From assembly GCF_048007105.1 (NCBI RefSeq), contig NZ_CP180352.1, positions 62,001-126,000 of the forward strand: a DNA stretch of 64,000 bases, in the 5' to 3' direction. The position numbers were made by a program, and so were the translations under genes. This DNA comes from Minwuia sp048007105. GTDB lineage: Bacteria; Pseudomonadota; Alphaproteobacteria; Minwuiales; Minwuiaceae. The notes below the pieces were generated by a model that made no database searches, was not told the DNA's origin, and was given only the letters and a program-made list of their open reading frames with translations. Of this stretch, positions 34,298 through 42,386 are shown piece after piece; within the stretch, counting starts at the first letter, position 1; each line of letters opens with the position of its first letter.

Positions 34298-34687
34298 TCA
34301 GACGCGGCGGCGCTTGCGCGGCCGGCAGCCATTGTGGGCGATCGGCGTGACGTCGCGGATCGAGGTGACCTCGAAACCGGTCGCCTGCAGGGCGCGCAGC
34401 GCGGACTCGCGTCCCGAACCCGGCCCCTTCACGCGGACTTCCAGGGTACGCACACCATGCTCCTGCGCCTTGCGGCCCGCATCCTCGGCAGCCATCTGGG
34501 CGGCATACGGGGTCGACTTGCGCGAACCCTTGAAGCCCATCATGCCGGCCGACGACCAGGAGATCGCGTTGCCCTGCACGTCGGTGATGGCAATCAGCGT
34601 GTTGTTGAAGGACGCCTGCACATGGGCGACGCCGTTCGTGATGTTCTTGCGCTCGCGGCGGCGAACGCGCGTCTCTTTCTTCGCCAT
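34298..34687 (-). CDS. rpsK: 30S ribosomal protein S11 (uS11)
   Basis: Platform protein near the mRNA exit site, 129 aa. Signature segments are SFNNTLIAITD, SSAGMMGFKGSRKSTPYAAQ and the basic C-terminus NGCRPRKRRRV. It sits 7 bp after rpsM on the same transcript. Confidence 0.98.
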   Translation of the reverse strand: MAKKETRVRRRERKNITNGVAHVQASFNNTLIAITDVQGNAISWSSAGMMGFKGSRKSTPYAAQMAAEDAGRKAQEHGVRTLEVRVKGPGSGRESALRALQATGFEVTSIRDVTPIAHNGCRPRKRRRV

Positions 34688-34694
34688 GGTGGTC

Positions 34695-35063
34695 CTACTT
34701 CTTCTTGCCGGCGATCGGCTTGGCCGGACCCTTGCGGGTGCGGGCGTTGGTATGGGTACGCTGACCGCGCACCGGCAGGTTCCGACGATGGCGAAGGCCG
34801 CGATAGCACTTCAGATCCATCAGCCGCTTGATGTTCATGGCGGTCTCGCGGCGAAGGTCACCCTCGACCAGGTACTCCGACTCGATCGTCTCGCGGATCT
34901 GGATGACCTCGGCGTCGGTCAGCTCGTTGACCCGGCGCTCGCGCGGGATCCCGATCTTGCCGCAGATCTCCTTCGACTTCGCCGGCCCGATGCCGTGAAT
35001 GTAGGTCAACCCGATTTCCACGCGCTTCGCGCTCGGAATATTGACACCAGCTATACGCGCCAC
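34695..35063 (-). CDS. rpsM: 30S ribosomal protein S13 (uS13)
   Basis: Head protein contacting the P-site tRNA and bridge to the large subunit, 122 aa. Recognised by MARIAGVNIPSAKRVEIGLT, YIHGIGPAKSKEIC and the basic tail RTHTNARTRKGPAKPIAGKK. The GTG-like upstream context AAGGAGAAGAGC gives a good ribosome site. A dedicated promoter stands between it and adk. Confidence 0.98.
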   Translation of the reverse strand: MARIAGVNIPSAKRVEIGLTYIHGIGPAKSKEICGKIGIPRERRVNELTDAEVIQIRETIESEYLVEGDLRRETAMNIKRLMDLKCYRGLRHRRNLPVRGQRTHTNARTRKGPAKPIAGKKK

Positions 35064-35142
35064 GCTCTTCTCCTTAGCAAAACGCAGCAGGCAGGGGCCG
35101 GCCGGAGCCGCCTCAGAACCCGATGATCGATGAAGGCGCGCG

Positions 35143-35170
35143 ATTATACGAATGCGCGCCCTGTCGTCAA
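35143..35170 (-). promoter_or_regulatory. Internal promoter for rpsM-rpsK-rpoA-rplQ
   Basis: Leftward TTGACG (complement of 35165-35170) and a perfect TATAAT (complement of 35143-35148) are 16 bp apart. A perfect 7-bp inverted repeat, 35135-35141 with 35154-35160, brackets the -10 box. The start point should be near 35136, giving a leader of about 70 nt. Confidence 0.85.
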
Positions 35171-35180
35171 CCGCCCCTGT

Positions 35181-35756
35181 CTACCTCTTTCCGTCCAGAA
35201 TTGTCACGATGTTGGCCGTCACCTGATCGATGGCCTGCAGGCCGTCGACGGTATCGACCATGTTCTTCTTCTCGTAGTAGGCCAGAACCGGCGCGGTCTG
35301 GTCGTGATACACCTTCAGCCGGTTCTTCAGCGTCTCCGCATTATCGTCCGCGCGGCTGCCGCCGGTCTCGGCGGCCCGCTTCTCGATACGCTTGAACAGC
35401 TCCTCGTCGGGCACGCTGATGTTCACGACCGCGTCCAGGGTCAGGCCCTTCTCGTCCAGCATCCGGTCCAGGCCCTCGGCCTGGCCCAGCGTCCGCGGGA
35501 ACCCGTCCAGGATGAAGCCGCCCTTGCAGTCCGGCTCGTCGATCCGGTCCCCGATGATGCCGATGATGATCTGGTCATCGACCAGATCGCCACGGTCCAT
35601 CACCGCCTTGGCCATCTTGCCCAGCTCGGTGCCGGCGGCGACGGCCGCGCGCAGCATGTCGCCGGTCGACAGCTGGACCACCTTGTAGCGGTCGACGATG
35701 AATTCGGCCTGGGTGCCCTTTCCGGCGCCCGGCGGTCCGAACAGGATCAGATTCAT
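35181..35756 (-). CDS. adk: Adenylate kinase
   Basis: Interconverts ATP plus AMP with two ADP. The 191-aa short form carries the P-loop GPPGAGKGT (7-15), the AMP-site STGDMLRAAV and GFPRTLGQAEGLD. It lacks the long zinc-binding LID insert, having a short LID instead, as in many alphaproteobacteria. The ATG overlaps the secY stop by 4 bp; the frame stays open far upstream inside secY, but those codons are not part of the gene. Confidence 0.96.
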   Translation of the reverse strand: MNLILFGPPGAGKGTQAEFIVDRYKVVQLSTGDMLRAAVAAGTELGKMAKAVMDRGDLVDDQIIIGIIGDRIDEPDCKGGFILDGFPRTLGQAEGLDRMLDEKGLTLDAVVNISVPDEELFKRIEKRAAETGGSRADDNAETLKNRLKVYHDQTAPVLAYYEKKNMVDTVDGLQAIDQVTANIVTILDGKR

Positions 35757-37108
35757 CGGCGCATCCCCCTCGAAGAGCCGCGAAGCTTGGATTTCTTGAT
35801 CAGCCCTTCGTACTGGTGCGCCAGCAGGTGGGACTGGATCTGTCCGACGGTGTCCATGGTCACCGAGACCACGATCAGCAGCGATGTGCCGCCAAAGTAG
35901 AACGGCACGTTCCACTGGCTGATCAGCAGCTCCGGCAGCAGGCAGACCGCGGCCAGGTAGGCTGCGCCGATCACGGTCACGCGCGTCAGCACGTAGTCGA
36001 GATACTCGGCGGTGCGCTGGCCCGGACGGATGCCCGGAATGAAGCCGCCGTTCTTGCGCAGGTTGTCGGCTGTGTCCTGCGGATTGAAGACGACGGTCGT
36101 GTAGAAGAAGCAGAAGAAGACGACGCCGCCGATATAGAGCGCCAGATAGAGCGGCTGGCCGCGGCCGAGCATGGCGACGACGGTCTGCAGCCACTCCGGA
36201 CCGGACGACTGGCTGAACTGCGCAACCGTCACCGGCATCAGCAGCAGAGAGGAGGCGAAGATCGCCGGAATGACGCCGGCGGTGTTGACCTTGATCGGCA
36301 AGTGCGAGGTCTCGCCGCCGATCATGCGCTGGCCCATCTGCCGCTTCGGATACTGCACCAGCACCCGGCGCTGGGCGCGCTCGACGAAGACGATGAAGGC
36401 GATCACGGCGACGACCATGACCATCAGGAACAGGATGATCGCGGTCGACAGCGTGCCGAGACGGCCGAGCTCCAGCGTGCCGGCGAGGGCGCTGGGCAGT
36501 TCGGCGACGATGCCGGCGAAGATGATCAGCGAGATGCCGTTGCCGACGCCGCGGGCGGTGATCTGCTCGCCCAGCCACATCAGGAACAGCGTGCCGCCGG
36601 TCAGCGTCACCACGGTGGTGAAGCGGAAGAACATGCCCGGGTCGTGGACGGCGCTGCCCATGGAGCCGGTCAGGCCCTCGAGACCCACGGCAATGCCGTA
36701 GGCCTGGACGGCGGCAAGCAACACCGTGCCGTAGCGGGTGTACTGATTGATCTTCTTGCGGCCCTGCTCGCCTTCCTTCTTCCACTGCTCCAGCGTCGGG
36801 GAGACCGTGGTCATCAGCTGCATGATGATGGAGGCGGAGATGTAGGGCATGACGTTCAGCGCGAAGATCGTCATGCGTTCAAGCGCACCGCCGGCGAAGA
36901 CATTGAACATGCCGAACACGCCGCCGGCCTGCTGCTCGAAGATGTCCTTCATGATCAGCGGGTCGACGCCGGGAACCGGGATGAAGGTGCCGAGGCGATA
37001 GATCACAAGCGCGCCCAGGGTGAACCACAGACGCTTCTGCAGCTCGGTCGCCTTGGCGAAGGCGCCCCAGTTGATGTTCGCGGCAAGTTGTTCGGCGGCT
37101 GACGCCAT
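35753..37108 (-). CDS. secY: Preprotein translocase channel subunit SecY
   Basis: Ten-helix channel of the Sec translocon. ATG 37108 with GAGGTGATCGA upstream gives 451 aa; upstream in-frame codons are discarded. Signature regions are RLGTFIPVPGVDP, GVFGMFNVFAGGALERMTIFALNVMPYISASI (plug region and helix 2, in sequence), GNGISLIIFAGI, and the C-terminal GLIKKSKLRG. It is between rplO and adk in the spc operon. Confidence 0.97.
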   Translation of the reverse strand: MASAAEQLAANINWGAFAKATELQKRLWFTLGALVIYRLGTFIPVPGVDPLIMKDIFEQQAGGVFGMFNVFAGGALERMTIFALNVMPYISASIIMQLMTTVSPTLEQWKKEGEQGRKKINQYTRYGTVLLAAVQAYGIAVGLEGLTGSMGSAVHDPGMFFRFTTVVTLTGGTLFLMWLGEQITARGVGNGISLIIFAGIVAELPSALAGTLELGRLGTLSTAIILFLMVMVVAVIAFIVFVERAQRRVLVQYPKRQMGQRMIGGETSHLPIKVNTAGVIPAIFASSLLLMPVTVAQFSQSSGPEWLQTVVAMLGRGQPLYLALYIGGVVFFCFFYTTVVFNPQDTADNLRKNGGFIPGIRPGQRTAEYLDYVLTRVTVIGAAYLAAVCLLPELLISQWNVPFYFGGTSLLIVVSVTMDTVGQIQSHLLAHQYEGLIKKSKLRGSSRGMRR

Positions 37109-37214
37109 TCGATCACCTCTAAAGACGAGGGAGCGGCGCCTCGCGGACGCCGCCATATTTCACCCCGTCATCCAAAATCGGGTGCCGGACCGGTGTCCGC
37201 CACCCACGCATCGA

Positions 37215-37763
37215 TCACTTCTTCTTCTTGTGCCCCTTGCCGATCACCTTGGTGCGGCGCGTCTCGGCCTTCTTGGCCTTGTGCGCCAGCTGCTCCTCGG
37301 TCAGTGCATCGGTCTGCACGATCGACCCACCCGCGGCCTCGACCTGGGCCACGGCGCTCGCCGAAGCACCCGCGACTTCCAGCTCGACCTTCGCGGTCAG
37401 CTCGCCCTTGGCCAGCAGCCGGACGCCGTCGCGCGTGCGGCGGAGCAGGCCGGCAGCGACCAGCGCCTCACCGTCGATCTTCTGGCCCACGTCCAGCTTG
37501 CCGGCGTCGATCGCCTGCTGCAGGCGGCCGGTGTTCAGCGGCACGTAGCTCTTGCGGAAGATGTTGTTGAAGCCCCGCTTCGGCAGCCGCATGTGGATCG
37601 GCATCTGGCCGCCTTCGAAGCCCTTGATGGCCACGCCGGAACGGCTCTTCTGACCCTTCTGGCCCTTGCCCGAGGTCTTGCCCAGACCCGAGCCGAGACC
37701 GCGGCCGACGCGCTTGCGTGCGTGACGGGCGCCCTTGTTGTCGTTCAGTTCGTTCAGCTGCAT
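37215..37763 (-). CDS. rplO: 50S ribosomal protein L15 (uL15)
   Basis: Late-assembly large-subunit protein. ATG 37763 (MQLNELNDNKGARHARKRVG) is the family start, giving 182 aa, longer than the usual 145-160 because of a C-terminal Lys-rich tail (VIGKGHKKKK end). Signature: RVGRGLGSGLGKTSGKGQKG. Spc operon order rpmD-rplO-secY. Confidence 0.97.
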   Translation of the reverse strand: MQLNELNDNKGARHARKRVGRGLGSGLGKTSGKGQKGQKSRSGVAIKGFEGGQMPIHMRLPKRGFNNIFRKSYVPLNTGRLQQAIDAGKLDVGQKIDGEALVAAGLLRRTRDGVRLLAKGELTAKVELEVAGASASAVAQVEAAGGSIVQTDALTEEQLAHKAKKAETRRTKVIGKGHKKKK

Positions 37764-37807
37764 GGCTGATCGTCCTCTTCGTACCTTCGAGATGCCGGCG
37801 GCCGGAT

Positions 37808-37999
37808 TCAGCCGCTGACTTCCTCCACCTTCACCAGGTGGGCGACCTTGGCGCACATGCCGCGAACCGAGGGAGTATCCTCCAGCACGCGGGTGCGGTT
37901 CATCTTGTTCAGACCCAGACCGACCAGCGTCGCGCGCTGGTCCTTCGGGCGGCCGATCGGGCTGCCGACCTGGGTGACCTTCAGCTTGCTATCAGACAT
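37808..37999 (-). CDS. rpmD: 50S ribosomal protein L30 (uL30)
   Basis: 63-aa large-subunit protein, with the bacterial core KVTQVGSPIGRPKDQRATLV and GLGLNKMNRTRVLEDTPSVRG. Its start overlaps the rpsE stop by 8 bp, suggesting translational coupling in the spc operon. Confidence 0.97.
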   Translation of the reverse strand: MSDSKLKVTQVGSPIGRPKDQRATLVGLGLNKMNRTRVLEDTPSVRGMCAKVAHLVKVEEVSG

Positions 38000-38546
38000 C
38001 AGCGGCCTCCTGCGCCGCGGCGTCGTCGCGGCGGCTGACGATGTCGCCGACCTTGCGGCCGCGCTTGGCGGCGACCCGCTTCGGCGAGGTCATGTTCGCC
38101 AGCGCGTCGAAGGTGGCGCGAACCATGTTGTAGGGGTTCGAGGTGCCGACCGACTTGGTCACGACGTCCTGAACGCCCAGGGTCTCGAAGACCGCGCGCA
38201 TCGGACCGCCAGCGATGATACCGGTACCCGGAGGCGCCGCGCGCAGCATCACGCGGCCCGCGCCATGACGGCCCGAGATGTCGTGATGCAGGGTACGGCC
38301 CTCGCGAAGCGGCACGCGGATCATGGTCTTCTTGGCGACCTCGGTGGCCTTGCGAATCGCCTCCGGCACTTCGCGGGCCTTGCCCTTGCCGAAGCCGACG
38401 CGGCCCTTCTGGTCGCCGACAACCACCAGCGCGGCAAAGCCGAACCGGCGGCCGCCCTTCACCACCTTGGCGACGCGGTTGATATGGACCAGCTTGTCGA
38501 CGAATTCGCTGTCGCGGTCGCGGTCGTTGAAATCGGGACGTGCCAT
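37992..38546 (-). CDS. rpsE: 30S ribosomal protein S5 (uS5)
   Basis: Small-subunit fidelity protein at the mRNA entry channel. ATG 38546 (MARPDFNDRDRDSEFVDKLV) gives 184 aa. The N-terminal double-stranded-RNA-binding fold has VVKGGRRFGFAALVVVGD; the C-terminal domain has ARRAAPPGTG-like LRAAPPGTGIIAGGPMRAV and GSSNPYN-like GTSNPYNMV. It overlaps rpmD by 8 bp. Confidence 0.97.
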   Translation of the reverse strand: MARPDFNDRDRDSEFVDKLVHINRVAKVVKGGRRFGFAALVVVGDQKGRVGFGKGKAREVPEAIRKATEVAKKTMIRVPLREGRTLHHDISGRHGAGRVMLRAAPPGTGIIAGGPMRAVFETLGVQDVVTKSVGTSNPYNMVRATFDALANMTSPKRVAAKRGRKVGDIVSRRDDAAAQEAADV

Positions 38547-38559
38547 GCGTTCCGCTCCC

Positions 38560-38928
38560 CTAGAATTCCAGGCCGCCCTCACGGGCGGCATCGGCCAGCG
38601 CCTTCACGCGGCCATGATACTGCAGGGCGCCACGGTCGAAGATGACCGCCTTGACGCCGGCGGCGACAGCACGTTCGGCAACCATCTTGCCCACGATCGC
38701 CGCAGCCTCGACCGACATGGTCGACTTCAGCGGCTGCGCCAGATCTTTCTCCACGGTCGCCGCGGCGGCCAGGGTGCGGCCCTGGGCGTCGTCGATGACC
38801 TGGGCGTAGATATGCTTGCCGCTGCGGTGGATGGAGAGGCGCGGACGCCCCTGCGCCAGGCGGCGCAGCTTGGCGCGAACCCGCTCAGAACGGCGCTTTG
38901 CGCTCGTCTTGCGCTTGTAATAGGCCAT
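38560..38928 (-). CDS. rplR: 50S ribosomal protein L18 (uL18)
   Basis: 5S rRNA-binding protein of 122 aa: RPRLSIHRSGKHIYAQVIDD and FDRGALQYHGRVKALADAAR are diagnostic. 13 bp separate it from rpsE and 12 bp from rplF. Confidence 0.97.
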   Translation of the reverse strand: MAYYKRKTSAKRRSERVRAKLRRLAQGRPRLSIHRSGKHIYAQVIDDAQGRTLAAAATVEKDLAQPLKSTMSVEAAAIVGKMVAERAVAAGVKAVIFDRGALQYHGRVKALADAAREGGLEF

Positions 38929-38940
38929 GACCAGCGTTCC

Positions 38941-39474
38941 TTACTTCTTCTTGCCTTCCTTGCGGACGATGTACTCGTCCGCATAGCGCACACCCTTGCC
39001 CTTGTAGGGCTCCGGCGGGCGCCAGGCGCGGATCTCGGCGGCCACCTGGCCGACCTTCTGCTTGTCGATGCCCGAAACCTTGATCGACGTCGGCTTCTCG
39101 CACTGGATGTCGATACCTTCGGGGATCTGGTAGTTCACGTCGTGGCTGAAGCCCAGCGCCAGGCTGAGGGTCTTGCCCTGCACCTGCGCACGGTAACCGG
39201 TGCCCGTGATCTCCAGATCGCGGCTGAAGCCCTCGGAGACGCCGGTGACCAGGTTCTGGGCCAGCGTGCGCTGCATGCCCCAGGCCATCCTCGCCTTCTT
39301 GGTGCTGTTCACCGGACGCACCGTGATCTTGCCGTCCGCGAACTCGACGTTCACGTCGCTGACGAAACGCATGCTGAGCTGCCCCAGCTTGCCCTTCGCG
39401 GTCAGGTCACGGCCGTCCAGCTTGACCTCGACGCCGCTGGGGACAGTGACCGGGTTCTTGCCGATACGGGACAT
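38941..39474 (-). CDS. rplF: 50S ribosomal protein L6 (uL6)
   Basis: 177-aa protein near the factor-binding site, made of two related domains. MSRIGKNPVTVPSGVEV marks the start and the C-terminal IRAWRPPEPYKGKGVRYADE the conserved end. It follows rpsH by 2 bp. Confidence 0.98.
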   Translation of the reverse strand: MSRIGKNPVTVPSGVEVKLDGRDLTAKGKLGQLSMRFVSDVNVEFADGKITVRPVNSTKKARMAWGMQRTLAQNLVTGVSEGFSRDLEITGTGYRAQVQGKTLSLALGFSHDVNYQIPEGIDIQCEKPTSIKVSGIDKQKVGQVAAEIRAWRPPEPYKGKGVRYADEYIVRKEGKKK

Positions 39475-39476
39475 GA

Positions 39477-39875
39477 TCAGAACACCTCGCAGAGTACTTC
39501 GCCGCCGACCTTCTGCTCGCGCGCCTCGGCGTCCGACAGCACGCCGCGCGGCGTGGACAGGACCGAGATGCCGAGGCCGTTGGCGACCTTGCCCAGGTCC
39601 GCGATCTTGGAATAGACGCGGCGGCCCGGCTTGGAGACGCGCTTGATGGTCGAGATGACCGGCGTGCCTTCATAGTACTTGAGCTCGATCACGATCTCGG
39701 GGTGACCGCGCTCGTTCACATCATCGTGGAAGTCGCGAATGTAACCTTCGCGCTTCAGAACCTCGAGCACGCTGGCGCGGAACTTCGAGGCCGGGGTGCG
39801 GATCGAATCCTTGCGGGCCATCTGGCCGTTGCGGATTCGGGTCAGCATGTCTCCGATGGGATCAGAAAACGACAT
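39477..39875 (-). CDS. rpsH: 30S ribosomal protein S8 (uS8)
   Basis: 132-aa 16S rRNA-binding assembly protein, which in E. coli also represses the spc operon. Signature: SDPIGDMLTRIRNGQ and the C-terminal GISVLSTPRGVLSDAEAR. Potential S8 autoregulation sites were not identified here. Confidence 0.98.
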   Translation of the reverse strand: MSFSDPIGDMLTRIRNGQMARKDSIRTPASKFRASVLEVLKREGYIRDFHDDVNERGHPEIVIELKYYEGTPVISTIKRVSKPGRRVYSKIADLGKVANGLGISVLSTPRGVLSDAEAREQKVGGEVLCEVF

Positions 39876-39888
39876 GGCGCTCTTCTCC

Positions 39889-40194
39889 TTACCAGCTCGA
39901 CTTCACCAGGCCGGGGATCTTGCCCTCGGAGCCCAGTTCGCGGAGCGCAATACGGGAAATACCCAGCTTGCGGTAATAGGCGTGCGGACGGCCGGTCACG
40001 TTGCAGCGGTTGTGCAGGCGGCTCGGCGCCGAATTGCGGGGCAGCTCGGCCAGCTTCAGGCGGGCGGCGAACCGCTCCTCCATCGACATCGATTCGTCCT
40101 TCGAGATCGCCCGCAGCGCGTCGCGCTTGGCGGCATACTTCTTCACAAGACGCTCGCGCTTCTTGTTCTTCTCGATCGCACTCTTCTTAGCCAT
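39889..40194 (-). CDS. rpsN: 30S ribosomal protein S14 (uS14)
   Basis: Long, zinc-free (C-minus) S14 of 101 aa from ATG 40194 (MAKKSAIEKNKKRERLVKKY). The conserved C-terminus NRCNVTGRPHAYYRKLGISR is present, with only one Cys, so no CxxC pairs. 4 bp separate it from rplE. Confidence 0.97.
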   Translation of the reverse strand: MAKKSAIEKNKKRERLVKKYAAKRDALRAISKDESMSMEERFAARLKLAELPRNSAPSRLHNRCNVTGRPHAYYRKLGISRIALRELGSEGKIPGLVKSSW

Positions 40195-40198
40195 CCGA

Positions 40199-40753
40199 TC
40201 AGCTCCCCTGCTTCGTGAACGGCATGTTGAAACCGGCAAGCAGCTCGCGCGCTTCGTCGTCGGTCTTCGCCGTCGTGCAGATGATGATGTCCATGCCGCG
40301 GATCTCGTCGACCTGGTCGTAGTTGATTTCCGGGAACACGATCTGCTCCTTCAGGCCCATGGCGTAGTTGCCATTGCCGTCGAAGCTCTTCGGGTTCACA
40401 CCGCGGAAGTCACGTACGCGCGGCAGCGCGATGGTGACCAGACGGTCCAGGAACTCGTACATGCGAGTGGCGCGCAGCGTGACCTTCACGCCGATCGGCA
40501 TGCCGTCGCGCAGCTTGAACGTCGCGATGGACTTCCGCGCCTTTGTGATCACCGGCTTCTGGCCGGCGATTTTGGTCAGATCCTCGAACGCCGCCTGGAC
40601 CTTCTTGGAATCGCCGACCGCCTCGCCGACGCCGATGTTCAGGACGATCTTCTCCAGCTTCGGCGTCTGCATCACGTTCGTGTAGCCGAAGCGCTCCTTC
40701 AGCTGGGGAACGATCGTGCTCTCGTAGTGCTCTTTCAGTCTGGGCTGAGCCAT
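40199..40753 (-). CDS. rplE: 50S ribosomal protein L5 (uL5)
   Basis: 5S rRNA-binding protein of the central protuberance. ATG 40753 (MAQPRLKEHYESTIVPQLKE) gives 184 aa. Core motifs: EKIVLNIGVGEA, GQKPVITKARKSIATFKLR and FPEINYDQVDEIRGMDIIIC. Confidence 0.97.
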   Translation of the reverse strand: MAQPRLKEHYESTIVPQLKERFGYTNVMQTPKLEKIVLNIGVGEAVGDSKKVQAAFEDLTKIAGQKPVITKARKSIATFKLRDGMPIGVKVTLRATRMYEFLDRLVTIALPRVRDFRGVNPKSFDGNGNYAMGLKEQIVFPEINYDQVDEIRGMDIIICTTAKTDDEARELLAGFNMPFTKQGS

Positions 40754-40763
40754 TTTCCGCTCC

Positions 40764-41087
40764 TCAGACGTCAATGATTTCGCCGGACCGCTTGGCGAAA
40801 CGCACCTTGCGGCCATCCTCGAGGGTCTTGAAGCCGACGCGGGTGGGCGCGCCGTCCTTCGGGTCCTCATGGGCGACGTTGGAAATGTGGATCGCGGCCT
40901 CGCGCTCGATGATGCCGCCGGGATTGCCGGCGCCCGGGCGCTGATGCCGCTTGATCATGTTCACGCCGGCAACCACGACCCGGCGCTCGTCGCGAAGCAC
41001 ACGGAGCACCTCGCCCTTGCGGCCCTTGTCGCGGCCGGCCAGGACGACGACCTTGTCGCCCTTCTTGACCTTGAACTTCTCAGACAT
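40764..41087 (-). CDS. rplX: 50S ribosomal protein L24 (uL24)
   Basis: Assembly-initiating protein of 107 aa from ATG 41087. The KOW motif KVKKGDKVVVLAGRDKGRKG is at the N-terminus and GGIIEREAAIHISNV follows. The upstream in-frame extension overlaps rplN and is not used. Confidence 0.97.
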   Translation of the reverse strand: MSEKFKVKKGDKVVVLAGRDKGRKGEVLRVLRDERRVVVAGVNMIKRHQRPGAGNPGGIIEREAAIHISNVAHEDPKDGAPTRVGFKTLEDGRKVRFAKRSGEIIDV

Positions 41088-41089
41088 GC

Positions 41090-41458
41090 TCAAAGCACCT
41101 CCGGCGCCAGAGAGATGATCTTCATGTAGCCCTTGCCGCGAAGCTCGCGGGTGACGGGGCCGAAGATGCGGGTGCCGATCGGCTCGTTCTGCTTGTTGAT
41201 CAGCACCGCGGCATTGCGGTCGAAACGGATCGAGGTGCCGTCGCCACGGGAAACTTCCTTCGCCGTGCGGACGATCACCGCGCGCATCACGTCGCCCTTC
41301 TTCACGCGGCCCCGCGGGATGGCTTCCTTGACGGAGACGACGATCACGTCGCCTACGCCGGCCACCTTGCGCTTCGAGCCGCCGAGCACCTTGATGCACT
41401 GCACCCGGCGCGCGCCCGAGTTGTCGGCTACGTCCAGGTTGGTTTGCATCTGAATCAT
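41090..41458 (-). CDS. rplN: 50S ribosomal protein L14 (uL14)
   Basis: 122-aa protein of the L14-L19 cluster on the subunit interface. MIQMQTNLDVADNSGARRVQ is the standard N-terminus; GTRIFGPVTRELRGKGYMKI ends the core. rplX starts 2 bp downstream. Confidence 0.98.
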   Translation of the reverse strand: MIQMQTNLDVADNSGARRVQCIKVLGGSKRKVAGVGDVIVVSVKEAIPRGRVKKGDVMRAVIVRTAKEVSRGDGTSIRFDRNAAVLINKQNEPIGTRIFGPVTRELRGKGYMKIISLAPEVL

Positions 41459-41502
41459 CGGACTACTCCTGTCCTGCTACCCACGACCGATCCGGAGACG
41501 GA

Positions 41503-41739
41503 TCAGCCGACTTCCTTCATGATTTCCCAACGCTTCAGCTTGGAGATCGGCGCGCATTCGATCACGCGGACCGTTTCGCCGGCCTTGCAGCTGTTCTCCG
41601 GATCGTGGGCATGAATCTTCTTCGAGAGGCGGATGAACTTCTTGTACAGCGGATGCCGCACGCGACGCTCCACCCGGACCACCACCGTCTTGTCGTTGGC
41701 GTCGCTGACGACGACGCCCTGCATGATGCGCTTCGGCAT
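41503..41739 (-). CDS. rpsQ: 30S ribosomal protein S17 (uS17)
   Basis: 78-aa OB-fold primary binder of 16S rRNA: MQGVVVSDANDKTVVVRVER, HPLYKKFIRLSKKIHAHDPE and RVIECAPISKLKRW are typical. It follows rpmC by 4 bp. Confidence 0.97.
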   Translation of the reverse strand: MPKRIMQGVVVSDANDKTVVVRVERRVRHPLYKKFIRLSKKIHAHDPENSCKAGETVRVIECAPISKLKRWEIMKEVG

Positions 41740-41743
41740 AGTG

Positions 41744-41941
41744 TCAGGCTCCCTTCGCCCGCTCGTTCAGCACCGTCTTGATACGCGCGATGTCGCGGCG
41801 CACCTCGCGGATGCGGGACGTGTTCTCGACCTGGCCCGTCGCCCGCTGAAAGCGCAGGTTGAACTGCTCCTTCTTCAGGTCGACCAGGCTCTCGCTCAGC
41901 TCGTCCTGGGACTTCGCCCGGAATTCCTCGACAGCGGCCAT
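41744..41941 (-). CDS. rpmC: 50S ribosomal protein L29 (uL29)
   Basis: Small two-helix protein (65 aa) near the exit tunnel. ATG 41941 is chosen over an in-frame ATG 18 bp upstream because GGGGACAACTGAT precedes it. Core: LVDLKKEQFNLRFQRATGQ and the helix VRRDIARIKTVL. Confidence 0.95.
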   Translation of the reverse strand: MAAVEEFRAKSQDELSESLVDLKKEQFNLRFQRATGQVENTSRIREVRRDIARIKTVLNERAKGA

Positions 41942-41942
41942 A

Positions 41943-42362
41943 TCAGTTGTCCCCTGCATAACGGCTGACCATCTTCACCTTGATCGGCAGCTTCGCCGCC
42001 GCACGCTCGAACGCCTCGGCGGCCAGTTCGTTCGGCACACCGTCAAGCTCGAACATGATCCGGCCCGGCTTCACCCGGCAGACCCAGTATTCCGGCGAGC
42101 CCTTGCCCTTGCCCATGCGGACTTCGGTCGGCTTCTTGGAAACCGGGACGTCCGGGAAGACGCGGATCCACACGCGGCCGGCACGCTTGATGTGACGCGT
42201 GATGGCGCGGCGAGCGGCCTCGATCTGGCGCGCGGTCACGCGGCCCGGCTGCTGGGCCTTCATGCCGAAGGCGCCGAAGTTCAGCGTGGTGCCGCCCTTG
42301 GCGTTGCCGTGGATGCGGCCCTTGTGCGCCTTGCGGAATTTCGTCCGTTTCGGTTGCAGCAT
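41943..42362 (-). CDS. rplP: 50S ribosomal protein L16 (uL16)
   Basis: 139-aa protein near the A-site tRNA elbow. MLQPKRTKFRKAHKGRIHG, VWIRVFPDVPVSKKPTEVRM and GKGKGSPEYWVCRVKPG are diagnostic. The reading frame is intact, unlike the rpsC gene just upstream. Confidence 0.98.
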   Translation of the reverse strand: MLQPKRTKFRKAHKGRIHGNAKGGTTLNFGAFGMKAQQPGRVTARQIEAARRAITRHIKRAGRVWIRVFPDVPVSKKPTEVRMGKGKGSPEYWVCRVKPGRIMFELDGVPNELAAEAFERAAAKLPIKVKMVSRYAGDN

Positions 42363-42386
42363 CGTTCTGCCTCAGCTTCTGTCGTG

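Noticed and set aside
35181..36785. 534-codon frame that could read as a SecY-region/adenylate kinase fusion
   Set aside because: Only the last 191 codons match a protein family; the rest is an out-of-phase reading of secY. adk starts at 35756 with a 4-bp overlap.
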